Source of the DNA: Hymenobacter sp. YC55
Lineage (GTDB): Bacteria > Bacteroidota > Bacteroidia > Cytophagales > Hymenobacteraceae
Length of the DNA: 64,000 nucleotides
NCBI RefSeq assembly: GCF_029433095.1
Contig: NZ_JARNTX010000002.1
Span: 1,364,001 to 1,428,000 of the forward strand
Direction: 5' to 3'
Below, piece after piece: positions 34,109 to 42,755 of this stretch (its first letter is position 1; every line of letters starts with the position of its first letter). Under the pieces are notes generated by a model, which saw only the letters and a program-made list of their open reading frames with translations, had not been told where the DNA came from and made no database searches. Position numbers and translations under genes: made by a program.

Positions 34109-35524
34109 ATGAAGACGATATTTTTTCGGTCAGCGGCGGTTGCTGTTCTAAGCTTGAGCTTAGGGCTTACTGCCTGCGACGACAAGCTTGACATCAACCC
34201 ATACCAGTCTATTGATGCCAGCACGGCCCTCGCCTCGGAGGCCAACGTAACCAGCGCCGTAGTTGGTTTGTACTCATCTATCGGTGGTTCCAACTTGTAT
34301 GGCACCAACCTGATTCTGGCGCCTGAGCTTTTGGCTGCCGATGGGTACATCAACTTCCAAGGTACTTTTACCAACTTCCGCCAACTAGCTCGCCGGACTA
34401 CCAATTCCGAAAACAGCACAGCATCGAGTATTTGGCAAGCTGCCTACCAAGCCATCAACCAAGCCAATTTGGTGATTGATGCGCTGCCAGTAGTTGCCAC
34501 CGAAAACCTGAAAAAGCAGTATGAGGGGGAAGCCCGCTTTATCCGCGCGGCTATGTATTTCGAGCTGGTGCGTTTGTACAGCAAGCAGTACATCCCCGGT
34601 GCGACCAACGCCCAATTGGGAGTGCCAATTAGCTTGGTGCCAGTTAAAACCATACAGGAGGCCTCGGTGCTAGGCAAGCGCGCTACCGTGGAGGAAGTGT
34701 ACACGCAGGTAATTACCGACCTGACGCAAGCCGCCACGCTTCTGCCCGCTTCCAACGGAACCCGCGCGTCACGCTTCACCGCCAAAGCATTGCTAGCCCG
34801 AGTGTACTTGCAGCAAAGCAATTTCACAGCGGCTAGAGCGCAGGCCAACGACGTGATTACTGGTAGCGGCAAGACGCTTTCGCCAACGCTGCAATCAGTT
34901 TTCACGGGTCGGAACACTTCGGAAACTCTGCTGGAGATTCAGCAAAATGACCAAAACAACGCAGGTACTTCCAACACGGGCTTGGCCACACTCTTTTCGA
35001 GTATTGGACAACAAGGCCGCGGTGATGTTCAGGTGTTGACTGCTTTTGCCAATCAATACGAGGCTACTGATGCCCGCGGAACTTCCCAGCTTATCTATGT
35101 CGGGACAGGTAACAACAGCCCTAATGGGCAACTACGTTCAGGTAAGTGGGTCGCATACGGGCAGAATATTCCTATTATTCGACTAGCCGAGATGTACCTA
35201 ATTCGCTCCGAAACGGCATTCCGTGCCGGCGACCTTGCTGTTGCGCTAGCAGACGTTAATCGTGTACGGACCCGTTCAGGTGCAACGCCTCTCACGGAAG
35301 CTACTCTTTCTCTCAATGCTATCTTGCGCGAGCGGCAGTTGGAGCTAGCTTTCGAAGGTTTCCGTATTCATGATCTGAAGCGCACAGGCACCAACCTTGT
35401 TGTACCTGCAACTTCAAGTGCCCCGTCGAGAGAGATTTCTATCACCAGCGACATTCTAGTGCTTCCCATTCCGAAGCGGGAGACAGATTTAAACGCTGAC
35501 CTAGTACAGAACCCTGGTTATTAA
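34109..35524 (+). CDS. SusD/RagB-type outer membrane lipoprotein
   Basis: 471 residues from ATG 34109, chosen over the ATG at 34097 because it gives a compact lipoprotein signal with lipobox LTAC (Cys23). The N-terminal half has TPR-like helices (SSIWQAAYQAINQANLVIDALP, EGEARFIRAAMYFELVRLYS) and the C-terminal half the classical SusD signature NVRTRSG-like VNRVRTRSGATPL, ILRERQLELAFEGFRIHDLKRTG and the ending IPKRETDLNADLVQNPGY. This is the standard SusD/RagB type, unlike the SusD-like_2 protein at 6738. It should cap the partner SusC at 31104 and bind its ligand on the cell surface. The operon ends at the terminator at 35546. Confidence 0.95.
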   Translation: MKTIFFRSAAVAVLSLSLGLTACDDKLDINPYQSIDASTALASEANVTSAVVGLYSSIGGSNLYGTNLILAPELLAADGYINFQGTFTNFRQLARRTTNSENSTASSIWQAAYQAINQANLVIDALPVVATENLKKQYEGEARFIRAAMYFELVRLYSKQYIPGATNAQLGVPISLVPVKTIQEASVLGKRATVEEVYTQVITDLTQAATLLPASNGTRASRFTAKALLARVYLQQSNFTAARAQANDVITGSGKTLSPTLQSVFTGRNTSETLLEIQQNDQNNAGTSNTGLATLFSSIGQQGRGDVQVLTAFANQYEATDARGTSQLIYVGTGNNSPNGQLRSGKWVAYGQNIPIIRLAEMYLIRSETAFRAGDLAVALADVNRVRTRSGATPLTEATLSLNAILRERQLELAFEGFRIHDLKRTGTNLVVPATSSAPSREISITSDILVLPIPKRETDLNADLVQNPGY

Positions 35525-35545
35525 GCTTCGGCTAATGCACAATAA

Positions 35546-35576
35546 AAAAGCCGCTCCAGTATATGGAGCGGCTTTT
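35546..35576. terminator. Intrinsic terminator of susD (bidirectional)
   Basis: AAAAGCCGCTCCA (35546-35558) pairs with TGGAGCGGCTTTT (35564-35576), placed between convergent susD and the SPFH gene. Confidence 0.92.
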
Positions 35577-35596
35577 CTGTTATAGAAGTGGAGGTT

Positions 35597-36508
35597 TTAC
35601 TTGTCGCTTAGCAGCACCTGTGGCGAGGCACCGCGGCTCTGACCCATGATGATGACCTTGCTGTTAGCCGAGGTGGCAATAGCTTGGTTTGCCTTGATGG
35701 ATTCGTATTGCAAAAGCTTGTCGCTTAGCTCGGCGTTGATGATTTTCTGGTAATCGGCAATGCCTTGCGCCTCGACCCGCTTGCGGTCAGCTTCCTGGCG
35801 CTCTTTCTGCAGCACAAACTGCATCTTTTGCGCTTCCTGCTCGGCCGAAATTTTGCTTTCGATACTGCGCTTGACGGAAGCGGGAAGTTGAATGTTACGA
35901 ATCAGAAGTTGCTCGAGCTCTAAACCCCGCTGTTTGAAGTCTTTCTCGATGCTGCTAAAAATGCGCGTCTGAAACTCGTCGCGGCGAGTAGAATACAGCG
36001 CCACAGCATCGTAGTAAACGGCGTTGTCGCGGATACGGGTTCGGGTGATAGGGCGGACAATGGCATCCTGATACTGCTCACCAATGGTGCTCAGAATCTG
36101 CGGGGCTTTGTCGGGCCGCACGCGGTAAAGCACCGTCAAGTCGATAACAACCTCCAGGCCGTCGGCGGAAAGCACACGGATAGCATCGTCGCCGGCTTGC
36201 TGACCTTCGTCGTGCTGGGCCGACATGGTGTAGTTCTGGGTGCGGGTGTCGAATTCCGTTACGTTGACCAAAGGATTGACCACGTTCAAGCCGCTAGTCA
36301 GAATGCGCGGCTGAATGCTACCAAATAGCGTTTGCACCCCGACCTCACCGGGCTCGATTTGTACCACAGCGCTCAACGCCAACCCAAGCACGGCCAGCAG
36401 GGTGCCACCTAGCAACAATACGCCCCGCAACCGTTCCAGCGACAGAGAAATTTTGCTAGCATTAAAGCCCACCAGCAGTAGCAGCAGGCCCAAAAAAAGG
36501 AGCGTCAT
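35597..36508 (-). CDS. SPFH/prohibitin-family membrane protein
   Basis: 303 residues. Two hydrophobic helices at the N-terminus (about 2-15 and 28-50) are followed by the SPFH domain: VVQIEPGEVGVQTLFGSIQPRIL near 48, LNVVNPLVNVTEFDTRTQNYTM, and VVIDLTVLYRVRPDKAPQIL. The C-terminal part is a charged coiled coil (IESKISAEQEAQKMQFVLQ..., ADRKRVEAQGIADYQKI) as in prohibitins. Such proteins form large ring or cage assemblies in the membrane; in bacteria roles in protease control and membrane domains are reported. No NfeD or FtsH gene is adjacent. It is monocistronic. Confidence 0.88.
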   Translation of the reverse strand: MTLLFLGLLLLLVGFNASKISLSLERLRGVLLLGGTLLAVLGLALSAVVQIEPGEVGVQTLFGSIQPRILTSGLNVVNPLVNVTEFDTRTQNYTMSAQHDEGQQAGDDAIRVLSADGLEVVIDLTVLYRVRPDKAPQILSTIGEQYQDAIVRPITRTRIRDNAVYYDAVALYSTRRDEFQTRIFSSIEKDFKQRGLELEQLLIRNIQLPASVKRSIESKISAEQEAQKMQFVLQKERQEADRKRVEAQGIADYQKIINAELSDKLLQYESIKANQAIATSANSKVIIMGQSRGASPQVLLSDK

Positions 36509-36640
36509 ATAGATAAGAAAAGTAGGCCATAGCAGGCAGCGGCGGTCGAGCCAGTGCGCAGCTTATAGGTATATAAACACAACATCAAAAGCCACAAAAA
36601 AAGCACTGCTTTAATAGCTATTCTTGCTCCCAAGCAAACG

Positions 36641-36679
36641 AAAAAGCCAGCTTCCGTGGGAGGTGAAAGCTGGCTTTTT
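36641..36679 (-). terminator. Intrinsic terminator of the acidic hypothetical gene
   Basis: AAAAAGCCAGCTT (36641-36653) pairs with AAGCTGGCTTTTT (36667-36679), just past the stop at 36703 on the minus strand. Confidence 0.88.
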
Positions 36680-36702
36680 GGGAAGGTGTCTACTTGCAAA
36701 AT

Positions 36703-37170
36703 TTACTCTTCGTCCTCATCATCGTGGTCGAAGTCTAGCTCGGGAATTAACCCTAAAGCTTCGTGAATAACCCCATCCATGAGAGGCTTGGTATCAGCAT
36801 CGAGGGTGCGCTCGAAGAGGTGAAGCAACTGCTCGCCTTCCTCGTTGACATAGAGATTAGTGTAGAACTTATCGAAAAGCTTGGCGTCTTTCTGAATAAT
36901 TGTGTCGATTTCGGAAGTTGAGCGGGCGCTAAGGGCCCGGTGCAGCACCGCCAAAACCTGCCGGCTTTCTTCATGGTCACCGAGGTCGGCCAGTACTTGC
37001 AGCAAGCTCATGGCTACGCCTAAGCGCACCCGCTCGAAGCGGAAGGGCAGGTCTGGCTTGCTAGCACGCTCGAAATCAGTGTAGGCAGCTAGGGTGGCGG
37101 CAGAAAGGTAGCGGCCGGGTTCGGGCACGCGGCTAAAGGCAGTGCGCAGCAGTTCTTGGTAAGCAGACAT
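36703..37170 (-). CDS. Conserved-looking hypothetical protein with acidic C-terminus
   Basis: 155 residues from ATG 37170 (MSAYQELLRTAF); the frame is open to 37203 but the extension adds an odd Phe/Ser-rich segment. It is predicted all-alpha and soluble, with helices such as FERVRLGVAMSLLQVLADLGDHEESRQVLAVLHRALS and a strongly acidic tail DFDHDDEDEE. No catalytic motif, signal peptide or membrane helix is seen. I do not recognise the family. The terminator right after it and promoter-like sites upstream support expression as a single gene. Confidence 0.7.
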   Translation of the reverse strand: MSAYQELLRTAFSRVPEPGRYLSAATLAAYTDFERASKPDLPFRFERVRLGVAMSLLQVLADLGDHEESRQVLAVLHRALSARSTSEIDTIIQKDAKLFDKFYTNLYVNEEGEQLLHLFERTLDADTKPLMDGVIHEALGLIPELDFDHDDEDEE

Positions 37171-37269
37171 GCAAGAGAAAAAAGAGGCAAATCGGTCGAC
37201 CAATAACGGTCGTAGACATATATTGGCAGGAAATCAGGACTAGACGGAGAAAGCTATAACTCCGTACGG

Positions 37270-37277
37270 CAAAGGTA
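37270..37277 (-). promoter_or_regulatory. Candidate -7 element (TACCTTTG) for the acidic hypothetical gene
   Basis: Matches TAnnTTTG on the minus strand, 99 bp before the ATG at 37170. The leader would be long, so this is tentative. Confidence 0.3.
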
Positions 37278-37324
37278 CAACTGGAAACAACGGATGCCGA
37301 TGCGGTGCAGAAGCAGTTCTGGGC

Positions 37325-37332
37325 TATCTTCG
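37325..37332 (+). promoter_or_regulatory. Candidate -7 element (TATCTTCG) for the small membrane protein gene
   Basis: One mismatch to TAnnTTTG, 59 bp before the ATG at 37392 on the plus strand. Confidence 0.3.
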
Positions 37333-37391
37333 CCTATTGTCTTGACGAAGGTTTCTCCCTGCACTCTCACCTATTCTATTCTTTTTCTATC

Positions 37392-37661
37392 ATGACCCAC
37401 AAGAAAAAATGGTTGTTGTTTGCCCCAAGTGGGCTAATGGTCATCGGCTTGGGCTCCTGCTTGGTGCAATGGGCGTCCGCCAAACAGCAGCGCGGTGAAC
37501 CTACGACCAATTGGGTGGTAGCTGGTACCGTTGCTTTGTGTGTGCTCAATGCAGGCGTAAGCTTGTTTGGACGCGGCGTAGCCGAAAGCGTACTGTATCA
37601 AGTGCGTGAAAAAGAAGAGGAGGATACCATGTTTGATTACAGCAACGTACCGCGTTTCTAA
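37392..37661 (+). CDS. Small two-helix membrane protein of unknown function
   Basis: 89 residues from ATG 37392; the upstream in-frame extension to 37305 would overlap the promoter-like site and lacks family character. Basic start MTHKKKW, hydrophobic helix LLFAPSGLMVIGLGSCLV (about 8-25), a polar loop with KQQRGEPTTNW, a second helix VVAGTVALCVLNAGVSLFG (about 41-60), and a charged tail REKEEEDTMFDYSNVPRF. The positive N-terminus suggests both ends are cytoplasmic. No known domain recognised. A strong terminator follows 27 bp downstream. Confidence 0.7.
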   Translation: MTHKKKWLLFAPSGLMVIGLGSCLVQWASAKQQRGEPTTNWVVAGTVALCVLNAGVSLFGRGVAESVLYQVREKEEEDTMFDYSNVPRF

Positions 37662-37688
37662 GGCAAGACCAGCTAGTCTGGTAGTTAC

Positions 37689-37720
37689 AAAAGCCCGCCG
37701 GTTTAGACTAGCGGGCTTTT
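37689..37720 (+). terminator. Intrinsic terminator after the small membrane protein gene
   Basis: AAAAGCCCGC (37689-37698) pairs with GCGGGCTTTT (37711-37720), ending in a T-run. Confidence 0.88.
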
Positions 37721-37804
37721 TATACGCTGTTTTAGGCTTGATATGCCTTATTTGCATCGCGTATTTCTTGGCTTGTTCCAATTTTTTCACCTTACCCTTC
37801 ACTA

Positions 37805-40408
37805 ATGCTTGAATGTTATTGGCCGGTTGCAGGCAGTCGTTTTTGGAAAGTATTGCTGCTTTTGCTGCTGCCGCTAGCTTATTTACCAGGTGTTGCACAG
37901 CAAGTATCAGCCACTGCCAACGAAGCCGGGCCGCTCCTCACCCCTAGTCAGTTCTTAGGCTATCCGCTTGGCAACCGCTTCACCCCCCATTCCGAGTTGC
38001 TGCGCTACGTCGACCATGTAGTGGCTCACTCACCAGGACGGATGAAACGCCAAGATTACGGGCAGACCTACGAAAACCGCCGGCTGGAAGTAGTGCAAGT
38101 GGCCACGCCCGAAAACCTAAGCCGCCTCGATGAAATCCGGCGCAACAACCTACGCCTTGCGGGCCTTGAAAGCGGCGCCAAGCAACGGCAGCAGCCCGCC
38201 ATCGTGTGGCTTAGCTACAACATTCATGGCAATGAAGCCGTGTCGTCGGAGGCCGTGATGCAGGTACTATACGATCTGGCTAATCCGCAGGACAAGCAAA
38301 CCCAGGAATGGTTGCAAAACACAGTTGTGCTGCTCGACCCCTGCGTGAACCCGGATGGGCGGGAGCGGTACGTGCAGTGGTACAACCGCACCCGCGCCTC
38401 TATGCCCAATGCCTCGCCCTACGCCTGGGAACACCACGAGCCTTGGCCCGGTGGCCGCTACAACCACTACTACTTCGATTTGAACCGCGACTGGGCGTGG
38501 CAAACCCAGCAAGAAAGCCGGCAGCGACTCACGCTCTACAACCAGTGGCTGCCCCAGGTTCATGCCGACTTCCACGAAATGGGCCCCGACGACCCGTACT
38601 ATTTCTCGCCCGCGGCCAAGCCTTATCACGAGGACATCACCGATTTCCAGCGCAAGTTTCAAAACACCATCGGCGACTACAACCGGCAGGTGTTCGACAA
38701 AAACAACTGGCTCTATTTCACTCGCGAAACCTACGACCTGTTCTACCCGAGCTACGGCGACACCTATCCGTCGTTCAACGGGGCTATTGGCATGACCTAC
38801 GAGCAGGGAGGTTCGGGCCGGGCGGGTATTCAGTACGCCAAATCCGACGGCGATACTCTGACGCTAGCTCAGCGTATTTCGCACCACCACGCCACCAGCC
38901 TGGCTACCATCCGGGCTGCTGCCGAGCGGCACGATGAACTGATAAGCGAGTACCAAAAGTATTTCGACAACGCCCGCACTAAACCCCGTGGCTCTTACAA
39001 GGCGTTTGTGGTGGCAGGAGCTGGCGACCCTGGTCAATTGCGAGCTTTCACTGACTACTTGCAGCGCCAGCAGATTCAGTACGGCTATGCGCCGCGCCGT
39101 TTGCGCACCCGTGGCTTCAACTATGCCTCGGGCAAGGAAGAAGGTGTGCAGGTAGAAGCCAAGGACATAGTGGTCAGCATGTACCAGCCGAAGTCGACGC
39201 TGGTAAAGGTGCTATTCGAGCCTCGTCCGGCGCTGGAAGATTCTCTTACCTACGACATCACGGCGTGGGCCTTACCGTATTCGTTTGGCCTGAAAGCGTA
39301 TGCTCTCAGAGAGAGAATAACAGCCGATAATGCACCAGCGGCAGGCAAGCAAAGCCCGGTTGTCACCAACCAAACAGCAATCGACAAGCCCTACGCGTAT
39401 GTAGCACGCTGGAACAATTTGCAGGACGTACGCTTTCTGAGCCGGCTGTTGCAGCAGCGGGTGAAGGTGCGCGTGGCCAGCCGAGCCTTCGAGTCGGAAG
39501 GACAGAAGTATCAGCCAGGAACGCTCGTTATTACGCGCACCGGCAATGAGTCCCTCGGTGCCCGCTTCGACCAACTAATTCGCGCCCAAGCCGATTCCGT
39601 TGGGGTGCTGGTGCAGGCGGTGAAGTCCGGTTTCTCGACTTCCGGGGCAGATTTGGGTTCCGGCTATGTCCGCAGCATCGGCAAACCCAACATTGCAGTA
39701 GTTACAGGGGAAGGCGTTTCACCTTCAGCATTTGGGGAAGTGTGGCACTTTTTCGAACAGCAAATTGGCTACCCCGTTACCGTGCTCGGGGTTGACTATC
39801 TTGGCTCGGTGCCGCTGAGCAAGTTCGATGTACTGATTCTGCCCGACGGCAACTACGAGGATATTTACCCCGAGCGGAGCCTCGAAGCCTTGAAAGCCTG
39901 GGTGCGGAGCGGTGGCCGGCTTATTGCGCTGGAAGGGGCAGCGGCTTTTCTATCAGGCAAGAAAGACTTCCTGCTGAAAGCCAAGCCCGCCGATTCGGCT
40001 GCCAACAAGAAGGTCAGTCCTTACCGCTTGCTGCGCCCGTATGCCAGCGCCGAACGGGAGCAAATAGGGGAGCGGGTGCAAGGCAGCGTCTACCGTGTGC
40101 AGCTCGACAACACCCACCCGTTGGCTTTCGGCTACGGCTCCACCTATTATGCGTTGGTGCGCGACACCCTCAACTACCGCTTTCTAGGAGAAGGCGGCTG
40201 GAATGTAGGCGTACTGAAGCGTGACAATTACGCTGCTGGCTTTGCGGGACGCAAAGCGCGCCGCAAACTCACCGACACGTTTGTGCTTGGTGCTCAAGAC
40301 ATGGGCCGCGGCCAAGTTATTTACTTAGCCGATAACCCACTGTTCCGCGGATTCTGGCAGGGCGGTAAGCTACTATTTGGCAACGCGCTGTTCTTTGTAG
40401 GTCAGTAG
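37805..40408 (+). CDS. Secreted M14-family zinc carboxypeptidase with C-terminal GATase-like domain
   Basis: 867 residues. A signal peptide or membrane anchor at about 14-31 (WKVLLLLLLPLAYLPG) precedes the M14 domain. Zinc ligands His141 and Glu144 in NIHGNEAV, with the third His in VHADFHEMG near 253-257; substrate-binding NPDGRERY near 182 and FDLNRDWAW near 224; a likely catalytic Glu in TYEQGGSGRAG near 335. From about residue 620 there is a class I glutamine amidotransferase-like fold (NIAVVTGEG, FDVLILPDG, LKAWVRSGGRLIALEG), typical of the large Bacteroidota M14 proteins. It probably trims extracellular or periplasmic peptides. It is flanked by terminators on both sides and so monocistronic. 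Confidence 0.88.
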   Translation: MLECYWPVAGSRFWKVLLLLLLPLAYLPGVAQQVSATANEAGPLLTPSQFLGYPLGNRFTPHSELLRYVDHVVAHSPGRMKRQDYGQTYENRRLEVVQVATPENLSRLDEIRRNNLRLAGLESGAKQRQQPAIVWLSYNIHGNEAVSSEAVMQVLYDLANPQDKQTQEWLQNTVVLLDPCVNPDGRERYVQWYNRTRASMPNASPYAWEHHEPWPGGRYNHYYFDLNRDWAWQTQQESRQRLTLYNQWLPQVHADFHEMGPDDPYYFSPAAKPYHEDITDFQRKFQNTIGDYNRQVFDKNNWLYFTRETYDLFYPSYGDTYPSFNGAIGMTYEQGGSGRAGIQYAKSDGDTLTLAQRISHHHATSLATIRAAAERHDELISEYQKYFDNARTKPRGSYKAFVVAGAGDPGQLRAFTDYLQRQQIQYGYAPRRLRTRGFNYASGKEEGVQVEAKDIVVSMYQPKSTLVKVLFEPRPALEDSLTYDITAWALPYSFGLKAYALRERITADNAPAAGKQSPVVTNQTAIDKPYAYVARWNNLQDVRFLSRLLQQRVKVRVASRAFESEGQKYQPGTLVITRTGNESLGARFDQLIRAQADSVGVLVQAVKSGFSTSGADLGSGYVRSIGKPNIAVVTGEGVSPSAFGEVWHFFEQQIGYPVTVLGVDYLGSVPLSKFDVLILPDGNYEDIYPERSLEALKAWVRSGGRLIALEGAAAFLSGKKDFLLKAKPADSAANKKVSPYRLLRPYASAEREQIGERVQGSVYRVQLDNTHPLAFGYGSTYYALVRDTLNYRFLGEGGWNVGVLKRDNYAAGFAGRKARRKLTDTFVLGAQDMGRGQVIYLADNPLFRGFWQGGKLLFGNALFFVGQ

Positions 40409-40448
40409 GCTACGTTTTTTTGATGGAATTCCTTGTTCTTGAGTGAAA

Positions 40449-40480
40449 CAAAAAGGCTTGCCAGTTGGCAAGCCTTTTTG
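40449..40480. terminator. Intrinsic terminator of the M14 peptidase gene
   Basis: CAAAAAGGCTTGCCA (40449-40463) pairs with TGGCAAGCCTTTTTG (40466-40480), a perfect 15-bp stem between convergent genes. Confidence 0.92.
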
Positions 40481-40546
40481 TTATATGTCGCAGATGTTGA
40501 TTCCTGCTGAAATCCGGGTAACCCGGCATCCAGCAGCGTTTTAGTG

Positions 40547-40864
40547 CTAGTCAACTACGTCCTCTGCTTTGTTTTTTACAGCTTTAGCGCCTTTTTTCAC
40601 GGCCTTGCCAGTCTTTTGAGCGCCTTTCTTTACGACGGTCCCAGTTTTCTGACCAGCTTCTTTCACGTCTTCTTTGGTGTTGTGCACCTTCTCGCCGGCT
40701 TTGGTGCGGCCCGTGCGAGACTCAGTTTTTACCGTACCGTTGTCGCGCACTGTGGCGGTGGTTTTAGCACCAGTGGCGTCGTCTTTCACTACTACTTTAT
40801 CGCCCTGAGCGAAAGCTGCGGTTGAGAAAGCTACAGCCGCGAGCAACATTAGGATCTTTTTCAT
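40547..40864 (-). CDS. Small secreted lysine-rich protein
   Basis: 105 residues. Signal peptide MKKILMLLAAVAFSTAAFAQ, cleaved after AFA. The mature part is highly charged: a DKVVVKDDATGAKTTATVRDNGTVKTESRTGRTKAGEKVHN region, then a Lys/Ala/Gly tail with repeated VKKGAQKTGKAVKKG units that resembles an amphipathic, LEA-like or histone-like disordered tail. It has no cysteine. It shares the TGAK...NGT.KT...TGRT.AGEKVH core with the neighbouring gene at 41004, so the two are tandem paralogues. Destination is periplasm or exterior; function unknown. Confidence 0.75.
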   Translation of the reverse strand: MKKILMLLAAVAFSTAAFAQGDKVVVKDDATGAKTTATVRDNGTVKTESRTGRTKAGEKVHNTKEDVKEAGQKTGTVVKKGAQKTGKAVKKGAKAVKNKAEDVVD

Positions 40865-40948
40865 GATTTAGGGAGGAGTTAGGAAATTGAACTCCGGTCC
40901 TTATACGAGTCCAGTGAAATAGGTTGCAATAGCCCATTTTTTCAACCA

Positions 40949-40980
40949 AAACCCCTTGGGCTGGAACGTCCAAGGGGTTT
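40949..40980 (-). terminator. Intrinsic terminator between the two small secreted-protein genes
   Basis: AAACCCCTTGG (40949-40959) pairs with CCAAGGGGTTT (40970-40980), just past the stop at 41004 on the minus strand, so the two paralogues are separately transcribed. Confidence 0.88.
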
Positions 40981-41003
40981 GCAGGCTGTGCGTCTAACAG
41001 TTA

Positions 41004-41234
41004 CTAGGCGGCTTTCTTCGCTTTCATGTGGGCTTTATGCACTTTCTCGCCGGCAGTGGTGCGGCCAGTTTTGTGCACGATAGTGGTTTTGGCGGTGCCG
41101 TTTTCACGCATCTCCGTCTTCTTCTCAGTTTTAGCTCCAGTGGCTTCATTCTTCGAAGTGGTTTTCACTTCGTTCTGAGCGAATGCGGTAGCGGCGCAGG
41201 CTACAGCAACGAGGAGCAAGCTTACCTTTTTCAT
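41004..41234 (-). CDS. Small secreted basic protein, paralogue of the neighbour
   Basis: 76 residues from ATG 41234, which gives the signal peptide MKKVSLLLVAVACAATAFAQ; the frame upstream to 41300 is unlikely. The mature protein is about 57 residues and carries the same NEATGAK, MRENGTAKT and KTGRTTAGEKVHKA motifs as the protein at 40547 but lacks its long Lys/Gly tail, ending instead in MKAKKAA. It is probably periplasmic or released. No family name or function can be given. Confidence 0.75.
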   Translation of the reverse strand: MKKVSLLLVAVACAATAFAQNEVKTTSKNEATGAKTEKKTEMRENGTAKTTIVHKTGRTTAGEKVHKAHMKAKKAA

Positions 41235-41356
41235 GGTTTCTGGGAATGAGGTTAGATGAGAATGTCGAAATTGACAAAAGAAATCTAGCCTCACACCCAT
41301 GAAGAAAGCATGAGAAAATAGGCGCTAGCGAATTTATTTCTCAACATAATAGGTAG

Positions 41357-42601
41357 CTATTGCGCACTTGGTAGCAGCAGCGAACTATCGCCGTAGCTTA
41401 AGAACCGGTACCCATTCGCTAGGGCATGATCGTACACGCGCCGCCAGTCGGAGCCGAGCAGCGCGGCCACTAGTAGAAGCAGCGTGCTTTCGGGCTGGTG
41501 GAAGTTGGTTACCAAGCCCTGTATCATCCGAAATTGATAGCCGGGAGCAATTAGCAGTTGCGTGGTGGCGTGCAACGCATCTAATTGCTGTGCTTCCAAA
41601 TATTGGAGAAGAGCCTGCAAGGCATCGTCAGTAGGAAGGTCGGAGCCGGGCGTGTAGGGTTCCCACTGAGTTACATGGGGTAAGGTATCAAGCGTTAAGT
41701 TGCCACCGGATGCCTGCACCCCGAGCCAATACAAGCTTTCGAGCGTGCGCAAACTGGTGGTACCCACTGCAATTAGCGGCCGTGGACGGTGAGTTAGCAA
41801 CTGACGCAGCACCTCGGCCTGCACCACAAATGGTTCGCCGTGCATAGCGTGGTCGGCCATGTGGGTGGCTTTCACGGGCTGGAAAGTGCCTGCGCCTACA
41901 TGGAGAGTTACACGAGCAGTGGTAATGCCTCGGGTAGCAATGTCGGCAACTACCGCTTCCGAGAAGTGCAGGCCAGCCGTAGGAGCCGCCACGGCGCCCT
42001 CGTGTGTGGCATATACGGTTTGGTAGCGGACTGCATCCGCCTCCGTGTCCTCCCGATTGAGGTAGGGAGGGAGTGGCAAATGGCCGGCACCGCGTAGTAC
42101 CTCAGCAAACGGAAGGCTGGCGGGGCTCCACCTAAACTTGATGAGAGAATAGCCTTCGGCAGCTTCCAGGCGTTCGGCCGTGAGCGTGGCTGCTTGGCCT
42201 TGGGCAGTGAAGTCGAGCGAAACAAGCCCACTTTTCCAGCGCTTACCGTTTCCGACCAAGCACTTCCAAACGCACTCCTCGGTTTGCTGCATGGCTAGCT
42301 CGATGGCGCTATGCGGCGCTACCGGTTCTAAACAAAACAGCTCGATTTGGCCACCGCTCGGTTTGCGGCAAAACAGTCGAGCCTGCACCACCTTGGTATC
42401 ATTGAACACCAACAGCGTGTCCGCAGGTAACTCTTCGGGCAAGCTGCGGAAGCTTTGGTCGGTAATGTCGCCGCTGCGGTACACGAGTAGCCGCGACTGG
42501 TCCCGATTGGGTAGGGGCTCGGGCGCAATGCGCTCTGCGGGCAGTGTGTACGTGTAATCGTGGATGGAAAGCTGGCGTGGGTCAGAAACGGAAATCGGCA
42601 T
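41357..42601 (-). CDS. queA: tRNA preQ1(34) S-adenosylmethionine ribosyltransferase-isomerase
   Basis: 414 residues from ATG 42601, two codons inside a GTG that would overlap the promoter element. QueA transfers and isomerises the ribosyl moiety of SAM onto preQ1 at tRNA position 34, the penultimate step to queuosine. Seen: YTLPAERIAPEPLPNRDQSRLLV near 18, LVFNDTKVVQARLF near 65, VYATHEGAVAAPTAGLHF near 195 (core catalytic motif), VTLHVGAGTFQPV near 235 and LVTNFHQPESTLLLLVAALLG near 360. All family blocks are present. No other que genes adjoin. Its -7 element ends 5 bp before the ATG. Confidence 0.95.
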   Translation of the reverse strand: MPISVSDPRQLSIHDYTYTLPAERIAPEPLPNRDQSRLLVYRSGDITDQSFRSLPEELPADTLLVFNDTKVVQARLFCRKPSGGQIELFCLEPVAPHSAIELAMQQTEECVWKCLVGNGKRWKSGLVSLDFTAQGQAATLTAERLEAAEGYSLIKFRWSPASLPFAEVLRGAGHLPLPPYLNREDTEADAVRYQTVYATHEGAVAAPTAGLHFSEAVVADIATRGITTARVTLHVGAGTFQPVKATHMADHAMHGEPFVVQAEVLRQLLTHRPRPLIAVGTTSLRTLESLYWLGVQASGGNLTLDTLPHVTQWEPYTPGSDLPTDDALQALLQYLEAQQLDALHATTQLLIAPGYQFRMIQGLVTNFHQPESTLLLLVAALLGSDWRRVYDHALANGYRFLSYGDSSLLLPSAQ

Positions 42602-42606
42602 AACCA

Positions 42607-42614
42607 CAAAGGTA
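42607..42614 (-). promoter_or_regulatory. Candidate -7 element (TACCTTTG) for queA
   Basis: Minus-strand TACCTTTG followed by only five bases (TGGTT) and then the ATG at 42601. The predicted start of transcription falls at or next to the start codon. Confidence 0.45.
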
Positions 42615-42673
42615 GATTACGAAACCAGCCGGATCAGTCAGAGGCCGCAGATTCTTCGTGATACCCCGAAACA

Positions 42674-42703
42674 AATACGGTCTGCTAGGTGGCAGACCGT
42701 ATT
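42674..42703 (-). terminator. Intrinsic terminator of the methyltransferase-like gene
   Basis: AATACGGTCTGC (42674-42685) is perfectly inverted at 42692-42703 with a 6-base loop. On the minus strand it continues into TTTGTTT. It separates this gene from queA. Confidence 0.75.
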
Positions 42704-42755
42704 CAAGCACTAATTCTTGATGCAATTGAGGTCACCAAGGAGGGCGCCAAGCCTA

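Noticed and set aside
31104..35524. Polysaccharide utilisation locus around the second susCD pair
   Set aside because: Neighbours are rnd and an SPFH protein; no glycoside hydrolase, sulfatase, peptidase of a locus, or ECF/anti-sigma pair adjoins.
38308..38937. 209-codon plus-strand frame inside the M14 peptidase gene
   Set aside because: Off-frame within a well-conserved catalytic domain; Arg/Pro/His-rich product typical of GC-rich shadow frames.
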